Shown here one piece after another: positions 24,384 to 30,431 of a DNA stretch of 30,431 nt; position 1 is the first letter of the stretch; every line of letters starts with the position of its first letter. Under the pieces are notes generated by a model. The model did no database searches. It saw only the letters and a program-made list of their open reading frames with translations, and was not told the origin of the DNA. The stretch is from DATLFI01 sp035524895 (GTDB taxonomy: Bacteria > Acidobacteriota > Thermoanaerobaculia > Multivoradales > Multivoraceae): NCBI GenBank assembly GCA_035524895.1, contig DATLFI010000272.1:1-30431 (forward strand). Reading direction: 5' to 3'. Made by a program: the position numbers and the translations under genes.

Positions 24384-25013
24384 TCAGCTCCGTCTACCCG
24401 GCGCGACTCGTGGACGTCGCGACTCCACTACGCCGTAGAACAAAGTCGAGATCGCGTGGAGAGTGGACTCGGCGACGGCGCTGCGGCGGGTTTGCAGGCC
24501 GCCTGTCAGCGAGCCCATCACTCCGCCGTGACGCCGTCGCCCCGGGACCGCGAAGGGCAGCTCACCCGCATCCAAGCCCGCGATCAAGGCCGGCGGCAGC
24601 TGCAGCGAACCGCTCCCGCCCAGCGCGCCGCCGTTGGGTCCCTCGATCGCGGTCCAAGCACGCACGAAGTGCAACTCGTCGCCGCGCTTCTCGTTGCTCT
24701 CCTCGTCGAGGTAGACGGAGTGCAGCCCGGTGGTCGTCGCCGCGTAGAACGGGAACGCGTCGGCGAGGTGGGACCGCATCTGTGCCGCGCGACAGCGGAC
24801 GTTGCGCATCATCTCCTCGTCTCCCAGCGCAATCTCGCTAGCATCGGGGGGCTCGCCGATCGAGCGCACGGCGACCTGGAGGGGACGCTCCAGGCCCTCG
24901 TGGAAGTACCGCACGAACCCGTCGCGAATCCCGAGCAGCACGTCGCTATCGCCACTGTCGACAGCGACTTCCACGGCGCCTCGATAGCGCCGCCAAAAAT
25001 CAGTCAGGTCCAA
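24384..25013 (-). CDS. DUF84 (inosine/xanthosine triphosphatase-like) protein, divergent
   Basis: The 209-residue product resembles the DUF84/YjjX family of NTPases that remove ITP and XTP. Supporting parts are EEMMRNVRCRAAQM, FYAATTTGLHSVY, FVRAWTAIEGPNG, GSGSLQLPPALIAGL and GSLTGGLQTRRSAVAESTLHAI, in the order expected. The N-terminal part, where the family usually has a GSxNPVK-like nucleotide loop, is weakly matched here by VAVDSGDSDVLLGIRDGF, so activity is uncertain. The start may be TTG 25013 (given) or GTG 24974, which would yield 196 residues and has GAGG just upstream. It reads towards metK and is divergent from the RNA methyltransferase gene. Confidence 0.72.
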   Translation of the reverse strand: MDLTDFWRRYRGAVEVAVDSGDSDVLLGIRDGFVRYFHEGLERPLQVAVRSIGEPPDASEIALGDEEMMRNVRCRAAQMRSHLADAFPFYAATTTGLHSVYLDEESNEKRGDELHFVRAWTAIEGPNGGALGGSGSLQLPPALIAGLDAGELPFAVPGRRRHGGVMGSLTGGLQTRRSAVAESTLHAISTLFYGVVESRRPRVAPGRRS

Positions 25014-25015
25014 GG

Positions 25016-25834
25016 ATGGTGATCTCTAGTCGAGACAACGAGCGGTGGAAGGCTATGCGGCGCCTGTCTCGAAGTAAAGGCAAGCGCAGGCACGCGGATG
25101 GAGATCTGTTGCTGCTCGAGGGGCTGCATCTCCTCGAGGCTGCGCTCGATGCCGGCCTGGTGCCCGAGACCGTGCTCGCGACGCCCGAGCTGCTGGAGTC
25201 GGCGCCCGCGGTGCTGAGCCGGCTTCCCCGCCCGCCGCTGGCGATCGCGCCGGCGCTCCTCGACGAGCTCGCCGACGCCGACTCTCCGCGCGGCCTGCTG
25301 GCTACGGTCGCGGCTCCCGAGCGCTCCGTGGCCGAGCTACTGGGGGTCGTCGCCCGCGCCGGCGATTCTTTCCCCACGATCGTCCTCGCCGATGGCATCG
25401 GAGATCCCGCCAACTTGGGCGCGCTGGCGCGCACTGCCGAGGCGGCGGGCGCTGCCGCCGTGGTGACCACGCCCGGCGGCGTCAGCTGGCGGCACCCGCG
25501 CTGCCTCCGCGCTTCGACTGGCAGCCTCCTGCGACTGCCGGTGTTCGCAGAGGTCGACGCGGCCGTGCTGCGAGGTGCGCTCACACCTATCGGCTTCACC
25601 TGGCTCGCCCTCGAAGCCCACGGCGGCGAGGATCTCTATCGCGCGGAGATCGACGGCAGAGTGCTGGTGGCGGTCGGTGCGGAGGCGGGGGGTCTCGGTG
25701 TCCGGACGCTCGAGCTCGCTGACCGTCGCGTGACCGTCCCGCTGGCCGCCGGGGTCGAGTCGCTCAACGCGCACGTCGCCGCGGCCGTGGTGTTGTTCGA
25801 GCTGCGGCGCCGCGCGCTGGGAGCTCGCCGCTGA
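25016..25834 (+). CDS. SpoU/TrmH-family RNA 2'-O-methyltransferase
   Basis: The 272-residue product has an N-terminal substrate-binding part (VISSRDNERWKAMRRLSRSK, then LLLEGLHLLEAALDAG) like other SpoU proteins. A C-terminal knotted SAM domain follows, with motif 1 LADGIGDPANLGALARTAEAA, motif 2 VAVGAEAGGLG and motif 3 VPLAAGVESLNAHVAAA. Motif 3 usually reads SLNVSVA; here it is SLNAHVA. The target RNA (23S rRNA or tRNA) cannot be told. The start may be ATG 25016 or GTG 25019; it lies only two bases from the start of the divergent DUF84 frame, so one of the two starts may be misplaced. The stop converges on etfA with 18 bases between. Confidence 0.9.
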   Translation: MVISSRDNERWKAMRRLSRSKGKRRHADGDLLLLEGLHLLEAALDAGLVPETVLATPELLESAPAVLSRLPRPPLAIAPALLDELADADSPRGLLATVAAPERSVAELLGVVARAGDSFPTIVLADGIGDPANLGALARTAEAAGAAAVVTTPGGVSWRHPRCLRASTGSLLRLPVFAEVDAAVLRGALTPIGFTWLALEAHGGEDLYRAEIDGRVLVAVGAEAGGLGVRTLELADRRVTVPLAAGVESLNAHVAAAVVLFELRRRALGARR

Positions 25835-25852
25835 GGGGGCCGCGACCTCTGC

Positions 25853-26911
25853 TTAGGTCGGTTCTCCCTGGTCTTCGACCAGCGCGGCGATCAACGCGGG
25901 TACCACCGCGTGCAGGTCACCGACGATCCCGTAGCGTGCCGACCGGAAGATCGGCGCTTCGGGATCGCGGTTGATCGCGACCACGCACCGCGACCCTGAC
26001 ATTCCCTCGAGATGCTGCGCAGCCCCGGAGATGCCGAGGGCTACGTAGAGCGTCGGGTTGACTGTCTGGCCGCTGCTCCCGACCTGCCGGTCGGCCGGCA
26101 GCCAACCGGAGTCGACCACCGGCCGACTGCCCGCAATCTCGGCTCCCAGAGCCGTCGCGAGCTGGCGGGCAAGTCCCAGGTGCTCCGGTCCGCCGAGGCC
26201 GCGGCCAACGGCGACGATGCGCTCGGCCGTGGCGAGCTCGGGCGGAGAGCCCGACTCCTCGATCGCCAGCACCTCGCGATCGGGCAGCGACCGGAAGAGG
26301 CTCGCCTCCACCTCCAGAGTCTCTACCTCGCACCGGTTCTCGTCGGCGATCTGCGCCGGCTGCCGCGAGGACGCGGCAACGCTGCGTGGAACGGTGAGCA
26401 CCAGCATCGCGTCCCCGGGCACGCGGAGCTCGGCCAGGAATCGCCCGCCGTGAACTGGTCTGATGACCCGCAGGTCACCGGCACCGCCACGAATCTCGTT
26501 CACAGCCGTGATCGCAGCGGCTCCCAGACGTCTCCCCAGCAAGCCACAGAGGTCGACCGCTTCGTAGTCGTGGCCGAGACAGAGGGTGTGCACGCCGTCC
26601 GTGTGCTCGACGGCGGCGGCCAGGACGGTGGCGGTCGCTCCCGGAGTGCGCAGAGCGAGCAGGGGGTGCTCCAAACGCGAGAAACGCGACACGACAGAAT
26701 CTCCGAGACACTCCTTCGCCCAGGCCGGAACACGCGTCGGGTGCCGGGTTCCGTCGGGTCGAGGAGCCTCGGCGAGGACCACCTCGACGTTGCCGCCGCG
26801 CACCGCCGCCGCCGACTGCGCCATCCGAAGGGACGCCATCATCCGGCTCGCGGCCGTGGCAGAGACCTCGACGTCGGGCGCGAGCCAGACAGCCCAAGAC
26901 TTGCCGCTCAC
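25853..26911 (-). CDS. etfA: Electron transfer flavoprotein subunit alpha
   Basis: The 352-residue product carries the conserved ETF-alpha FAD-binding C-terminal domain: SRPVVDSGWLPADRQVGSSG (from residue 262), TVNPTLYVALGISGAAQHLEG, then VAINRDPEAPIF and YGIVGDLHAVVPAL. The N-terminal domain is divergent and somewhat longer than usual. ETF passes electrons from acyl-CoA and other dehydrogenases to a quinone oxidoreductase. Its start overlaps the etfB stop by four bases (ATGA), so the two are coupled. No dehydrogenase or ETF:quinone oxidoreductase gene is in the window. Confidence 0.94.
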   Translation of the reverse strand: MSGKSWAVWLAPDVEVSATAASRMMASLRMAQSAAAVRGGNVEVVLAEAPRPDGTRHPTRVPAWAKECLGDSVVSRFSRLEHPLLALRTPGATATVLAAAVEHTDGVHTLCLGHDYEAVDLCGLLGRRLGAAAITAVNEIRGGAGDLRVIRPVHGGRFLAELRVPGDAMLVLTVPRSVAASSRQPAQIADENRCEVETLEVEASLFRSLPDREVLAIEESGSPPELATAERIVAVGRGLGGPEHLGLARQLATALGAEIAGSRPVVDSGWLPADRQVGSSGQTVNPTLYVALGISGAAQHLEGMSGSRCVVAINRDPEAPIFRSARYGIVGDLHAVVPALIAALVEDQGEPT

Positions 26912-27708
26912 GTCGTCTCCGGAAGGATCCCGTCGCGGCGCAGGCGACGTACCAGCTCGCGAGCAGCCGTTGCGGGATCGCCACCGAGCTGCTCACCACC
27001 GCTCGACGCTGTTGGCGCCGAGAGCGCCACCAGCTCGACCGCCGGTCTAGCCTCCTCGCCGTGCGAATCCGAGAGGAGGTCGTCGAGGGCGAGCGTCTCG
27101 ATCGGCGTGTTCTTCGCCGCGAGGAGGTCACGAATGCGCGGCATGCGAGGTGGGTGGAGGCCTGTCTGCACGCACAGCACCGCGGGCAGACGGACGCGCG
27201 ACAGCTCGCGACGCCTCCCCTCCAGCTCGCGGGTGATGCGCAGCCGGGTGTCCTTCGAGTCGCCTTCCGTCTCGATGCCGACCACCAACCAGACATGGGG
27301 CCACCCGAGCCCGGCAGCCAACGAGCTGCCGGTCAGGCCCCAGCCGAGATCACTCGATTGCGCGCCGGTGATCACCACGTCCCAGGCCTCGCGTCGGAGC
27401 ACCGCGGCGAGCAGATCAGCGACACGCGACGGATCCAACGGCAGCTCTCCCCGCAGGTGCAGGGCCCTCTGCGCTCCCAGCGCGAGCGCGCGGCGCAAGG
27501 TCTCCGCCGCACGGCCGGGCCCGGCGGTCAGAGCGCAGACCTCGCCGCCCGTCTGCCTGACGAGGCGTAGCGCCTCCTCCAGCGCACACTCGTCACCCTC
27601 GTCGGTGACCCAGGCGACGCCGTCCTCGCGTAGACCGGTCCCGTCTGTACGGAGCTCCAGGCGGGCCCGCGGATCGGGTACCTGTCGCAGGCAAACACAG
27701 ACGCGCAT
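26908..27708 (-). CDS. etfB: Electron transfer flavoprotein subunit beta
   Basis: The frame is open far upstream, but family similarity starts at the ATG at 27708 (MRVCVCLRQVPDP), giving 266 residues, the usual ETF-beta size. Other parts are NPDE-like WVTDEGDECALEEALRLV, LRRALALGAQRALHL, VVITGAQSSDLGWGLTG and a strongly conserved end LPAVLCVQTGLHPPRMPRIR followed by AAKNTPIE. The segment usually reading GxQxxDGDTGQVGP is altered here, which suggests a divergent ETF subgroup. No clear ribosome binding site lies just upstream (GAGAGGAA is about 20 bases away). It is transcribed divergently from tolQ. Confidence 0.93.
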   Translation of the reverse strand: MRVCVCLRQVPDPRARLELRTDGTGLREDGVAWVTDEGDECALEEALRLVRQTGGEVCALTAGPGRAAETLRRALALGAQRALHLRGELPLDPSRVADLLAAVLRREAWDVVITGAQSSDLGWGLTGSSLAAGLGWPHVWLVVGIETEGDSKDTRLRITRELEGRRRELSRVRLPAVLCVQTGLHPPRMPRIRDLLAAKNTPIETLALDDLLSDSHGEEARPAVELVALSAPTASSGGEQLGGDPATAARELVRRLRRDGILPETT

Positions 27709-28230
27709 GAAGTCGGGGAGCGGCCCAGGTTCCTCTCGCAGCAAGGTATCACGCGCCTCTAGCAGCCCGTGGTGGAACCCCCGTGGGCTGCGTTGGGAGC
27801 GCCGTGGGGCCGGATGCTCATGCGGTGCGCGGGGAAGGTCCTTCGCCTGCAGGGGCTCTACCGGCGGCTCGGCGTTGGCGCGCGAGCAGTGGCGATGCTG
27901 GGTCACACGCTTCGCGAGCGCAACACCGCAGACGGCCCCACGCCGCCCCCTACCAGAGCCGCGCAGCGGCGACGTCGGTGCAGGCAAGCTGCCCAGGGCA
28001 GCTTGCCTGCACCCACCCTTTGGGCGCGGGGGTTTCGTGACCCCGACTGCGTTGGGCCTCCTGCACGATGGCACCGCATCGCGTTCGTCGGCCACGCCTT
28101 GCCAGCGGCCGCAGATCCCCGCGCGCAGCCTCACGCGGATTTCACCACGGGCTGCTAAAGGTCGAACCACGATGCGTTGTGCTACCTTGACGCCGCTCGC
28201 GCCGCCCTCTCGGCCGAAGTACAGACGACC
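27709..28230. other. 522-bp divergent intergenic region between etfB and tolQ
   Basis: No gene is supported: a plus-strand frame at 27769-28158 is Arg/Pro/Ala-rich with no recognisable domain. The region holds a 37-bp palindrome (27977-28013), followed by a small hairpin GGGGT-TTCGTG-ACCCC at 28029-28044. It should contain the promoters for both etfBA and the tol operon; TTGACG at 28187 and TACAGA at 28220 are too far apart to form a normal promoter. Confidence 0.5.
27977..28013. repeat. 37-bp near-perfect palindrome (18-bp arms)
   Basis: The arm GGTGCAGGCAAGCTGCCC and its exact complement flank a single A at 27995. As RNA it would form a 17-pair hairpin with a CAG loop. On the plus strand it is followed by ACCCACCCTTT. 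It lies about 270 bases upstream of etfB and 220 upstream of tolQ. It may be a dispersed palindromic repeat, a terminator-like element or an operator; only one copy is in the window. Confidence 0.9.
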
Positions 28231-28956
28231 ATGACGTTGTCCTTGTCCTCCTTCGTGCTCGCCGCCGTGCCGGCCACCCGGTTCGGCATCATCGAGCTCT
28301 TCGCCGAGGCCGGCCTGGTCGCATGGATCGTGTTCGGCATCCTGCTCGGGTTCTCCGTGCTTTCCTGGGCGGTGATGATCGGGAAGTTCTCGCACTTCCG
28401 CAAAGCGGAGCGACAGACTGCCCGCTTCCTCGAGGTCTTCCGCCGGAGCTCGCGCTTCTCGGAGATCAACTCGGTCGCCGGCCAGTTCACCGCCTCTCCC
28501 CTCGTGGGGTTGTTCCAGGCCGGCTACCTCGAGATCGATTCGCAGGTGAAGGCGCGAACCCAGGCAGGCACGACCCAGTCGGGTTACCGTCTCCACTCGC
28601 TCGCGGGCCTCGAGCGCAGCCTGCGTCGTGCCATCGGCACCGAGATCCTGGTGCTGTCGCGGCGAAGCCAGATCCTGGCCACTACGGCCGCCGCCACGCC
28701 TTTCATCGGTCTTTTCGGCACGGTGTGGGGCATCATGATCGCGTTCGGCGACATTGGCGCGTCGGGCACCGCGTCGATCGTGGCGGTAGCTCCAGGCATC
28801 GCCGAGGCTCTGGTCAACACCGCCGCGGGACTGGTCGCAGCGATTCCGGCACTGATCGGCTATAACCTCGTGGCCGGTCGTCTTCGGCAGTTCCGCGCGC
28901 AGCTCGAGGACTTCGCCTTGGAGTTCATCAACCTGGCCGAGCGGAACTTCACGTGA
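28231..28956 (+). CDS. tolQ: TolQ/ExbB-family proton channel protein
   Basis: From ATG 28231 the product is 241 residues with three membrane helices: FAEAGLVAWIVFGILLGFSV near the start, then one around ATTAAATPFIGLFGTVWGIM and one around EALVNTAAGLVAAIPALIGY. These last two carry the conserved GLFGTVWGIM and AALVTTAxGLxxAIPA-like signatures of the MotA/TolQ/ExbB family. TolQ and TolR form the proton-driven motor of the Tol-Pal system that draws in the outer membrane during division. The order tolQ-tolR-tolA-tolB favours TolQ over ExbB. The frame is open upstream to 28177, without family similarity there. Confidence 0.93.
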   Translation: MTLSLSSFVLAAVPATRFGIIELFAEAGLVAWIVFGILLGFSVLSWAVMIGKFSHFRKAERQTARFLEVFRRSSRFSEINSVAGQFTASPLVGLFQAGYLEIDSQVKARTQAGTTQSGYRLHSLAGLERSLRRAIGTEILVLSRRSQILATTAAATPFIGLFGTVWGIMIAFGDIGASGTASIVAVAPGIAEALVNTAAGLVAAIPALIGYNLVAGRLRQFRAQLEDFALEFINLAERNFT

Positions 28957-28979
28957 CCTCTCGTTGACGGAGCCTTCCT

Positions 28980-29423
28980 ATGGCCTTCCAGATCGGTGAC
29001 GGCGGCGAAGACGAGGTCCTCAGCGACATCAACGTCACACCTCTGGTCGACGTGATGCTGGTGCTGCTGATCATCTTCATGATCGCTACCCCGATGCTCC
29101 ATCAGGGCATCGAGGTCGCCCTGCCCAAGGTCGATGCCCAGCCGCTTCCCCTCCGCGACGAGGATCCGATGATCCTCACGGTCACCGAAGAGGGGTTGGT
29201 GTTCATCCAGGACGAACCGGTCCACCCGACCCTGCTCGAGGAGAAGCTCAAGCCGATCATGGCGTCTCGTAACGACGAGGCGGTTTTCATCAAAGGCGAC
29301 GCGAACGTCGACTACGGCTCGGTGCTGGCTGTCATCAAGTTGCTGCAGGACACAGGCACCTACCGCATCGGTCTGGTCACCGATCCGGCCGAGACCGTCC
29401 GCCGAGATCGCCGCCGTCGGTAG
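28980..29423 (+). CDS. tolR: TolR/ExbD-family biopolymer transport protein
   Basis: The 147-residue product has a short cytoplasmic N-terminus with DINVTPLVDVMLVLLIIFM, the single membrane helix with the conserved proton-carrying Asp in PLVDVMLVLL. A periplasmic domain follows (VALPKVDAQPL, then VFIKGDANVDYGSVLAVIKL). A GGAG element eight bases before ATG 28980 fits the start. It lies 23 bp after tolQ and 22 bp before tolA, a clear operon. An Arg-rich end (RRDRRRR) is slightly unusual. Confidence 0.95.
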   Translation: MAFQIGDGGEDEVLSDINVTPLVDVMLVLLIIFMIATPMLHQGIEVALPKVDAQPLPLRDEDPMILTVTEEGLVFIQDEPVHPTLLEEKLKPIMASRNDEAVFIKGDANVDYGSVLAVIKLLQDTGTYRIGLVTDPAETVRRDRRRR

Positions 29424-29445
29424 GCTTCTTGCATCCTCCGACACT

Positions 29446-30171
29446 ATGGTGCAGCAGCTCGACCAGCTCCTCGAGCAACGCCAGCAGGTGGGCGGAAGGC
29501 CGCTGCGCCGTGGTGCGCTCGTCGCCTCGCTCCTGATCCACACCGCGCTGGTGGCCTCGGTGCTGGTCGGGCCGACCCTCTTCGCGCAGAAGCCGCGGAT
29601 TCTCGAGTACGTCGAGGTGGTTGCGTTGCCGGCCGCAGCGCTCGGTCCCGGCCGCCAGCCTGAACCGCAGGCGCGTCCCGAGCCGCCGCCGCCGGAGCCG
29701 GAACCTCCGCCGCCCGAGCCCGCGCCGAAGCCGCCGCCCGAGGACGCCCCGGTGCTGCGCAGTGAAGCTCCAGCCGAGCGCCAACCGGAGCCCCCTGCCC
29801 CGACACCCTCAGCACGCCAAGAGTCTCAGCTGCCGCCCGCGTCCACCGGAACGGTCGAGGACACCGCGGTCGCTAGCTTCGACGACCCGACGTTCACCTA
29901 CGGCTACTACCTCGACCGCATGGCCGCGATGATCTCGCAGCGGTGGGCGCCGCCGCGCTCCCCGGCGGGAATGGCCGTAGTCGTGCGGTTTCGCATCCTC
30001 ACCGACGGCACCGTCGAACTGCTCCAGCTCGATACCTCCTCGGGTATGCGCAGCTTCGACGTCTCGGGATTGCGCGCGGTGGAGCAGGCTTCTCCCCTGC
30101 CGCCCCTGCCGCGGGGCTACCGCAAGCCCTCGCTCGGCGTTGCCCTCGTCATGCGCGCGCGCAGCGAGTAG
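29446..30171 (+). CDS. tolA: TolA/TonB-like energy-transducing protein
   Basis: The 241-residue product has a cytoplasmic start, one membrane helix (about 24-46, ALVASLLIHTALVASVLVGP), a Pro/Glu-rich periplasmic stretch (about 65-130, with PEPEPPPPEP) and a TonB/TolA C-terminal domain. That domain includes YYLDRMAAMISQRWAPP, VVVRFRILTDGTVELLQLD and AVEQASPLPPLP. Such proteins span the periplasm and pass motor energy to outer-membrane partners. The Pro/Glu linker looks TonB-like, whereas classical TolA has a long helical Ala/Lys linker; the operon position before tolB argues for TolA function. Confidence 0.88.
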   Translation: MVQQLDQLLEQRQQVGGRPLRRGALVASLLIHTALVASVLVGPTLFAQKPRILEYVEVVALPAAALGPGRQPEPQARPEPPPPEPEPPPPEPAPKPPPEDAPVLRSEAPAERQPEPPAPTPSARQESQLPPASTGTVEDTAVASFDDPTFTYGYYLDRMAAMISQRWAPPRSPAGMAVVVRFRILTDGTVELLQLDTSSGMRSFDVSGLRAVEQASPLPPLPRGYRKPSLGVALVMRARSE

Positions 30172-30230
30172 CCTTGACACGCCACGTGCCCGGCGAAAGC
30201 TGCGCTGGGTGCCATCGAAGCAGCTCGTTC

Positions 30231-30236
30231 AGGAGG
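30231..30236 (+). promoter_or_regulatory. Strong ribosome binding site of tolB
   Basis: AGGAGG lies six bases before ATG 30243, the best match to the consensus that I noticed in the window. It fixes the start of the truncated gene. Confidence 0.8.
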
Positions 30237-30242
30237 ATCTCG

Positions 30243-30431
30243 ATGTCCAGAAGCCTCAATGTCCGCAGCGCTTGCATCGGCGACCGACCTCCGGTGCCGG
30301 GCACCCTCCTCTTGCTGCTCGGACCGATGTTGGTCGCGTTGCCCCTCGCCGCCCAGCAGCCGCTACCGGATGCCGGCCTCGGCGACCGCGACGATGTGCG
30401 GGTCGAGATCACCAAGGACCAGGCACGGAAG
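30243..30431 (+). CDS. tolB: TolB, N-terminal part (cut by the window end)
   Basis: The frame is open from ATG 30243 to the last base, 63 residues. It starts with a polar stretch and a hydrophobic segment (GTLLLLLGPMLVALPLAAQQ) that looks like a signal peptide with cleavage after LAA, although the leading part is longer than usual. The mature part begins with acidic residues and DDVRVEITKDQARK, resembling the start of the TolB N-terminal domain. Position after tolQ-tolR-tolA supports TolB, the periplasmic beta-propeller partner of Pal. With so little sequence, the call rests strongly on context. Confidence 0.72.
   Translation, partial: MSRSLNVRSACIGDRPPVPGTLLLLLGPMLVALPLAAQQPLPDAGLGDRDDVRVEITKDQARK

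Noticed and set aside
27769..28158. A 129-residue plus-strand frame in the etfB-tolQ gap
   Set aside because: Its composition is like chance GC-rich sequence, no ribosome binding site or domain is seen, and it runs straight through the 37-bp palindrome.
27709..28596. An N-terminal extension of etfB over the intergenic gap and tolQ
   Set aside because: ETF-beta similarity starts at the ATG at 27708; the upstream part has no family similarity and lies antisense to tolQ.

Overview
The window is high-GC chromosomal DNA from a Gram-negative (diderm) bacterium. It carries LPS-export genes, a Tol-Pal operon, sigma-54 and a CarD-type regulator. The order lptC/A-lptB-rpoN-hprK-rapZ-EIIA(Man)-ptsH-ptsI resembles the arrangement known from deltaproteobacterial lineages (Geobacter-like) and Acidobacteriota. 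The long LptC/A protein, the BFN-domain protein and the DUF84 protein make Acidobacteriota or a neighbouring phylum my best guess. This rests on gene content and order only. I see no insertion sequence, prophage, CRISPR array, tRNA or rRNA.

Layout: the end of a carD gene (1-284); a small zinc-ribbon membrane protein coupled to priA (355-3176); accA-recJ (3246-5878); a long LptC-LptA fusion, lptB and rpoN (6034-10741); hprK-rapZ-EIIA(Man)-ptsH-ptsI, four junctions of which overlap by 4-8 bases (10873-15238); a proline-rich putative lipoprotein, miaB and a BFN-domain protein (15519-18491); a repeat- and palindrome-rich gap (18492-18833); parA-parB (18834-20574); an LptF-LptG fusion (20734-23172). 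On the minus strand come metK and a DUF84 protein (23190-25013). These are followed by a plus-strand SpoU-family RNA methyltransferase (25016-25834), minus-strand etfB-etfA (25853-27708), a 522-bp gap with a 37-bp palindrome (27709-28230), and tolQ-tolR-tolA-tolB (28231 to the end, tolB cut).

The genes serve three main themes. Envelope: LptC/A fusion, LptB and LptFG fusion together could form most of the LPS transporter from only three polypeptides, and the Tol proteins maintain the outer membrane. Regulation: EI, HPr (His15 and Ser46 both present), HPr kinase, an EIIA(Man) and RapZ sit beside sigma-54 with no EIIB, EIIC or EIID, which suggests a regulatory phosphorelay, not sugar uptake. Housekeeping: replication restart, recombination, chromosome segregation, tRNA modification, fatty-acid synthesis, SAM synthesis and flavoprotein electron transfer.

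Most of the window is ordinary core genome. The most noteworthy points are the two Lpt fusions, the permease-less PTS module, and the unexplained inverted and tandem repeats at 18501-18638 and 27977-28013.
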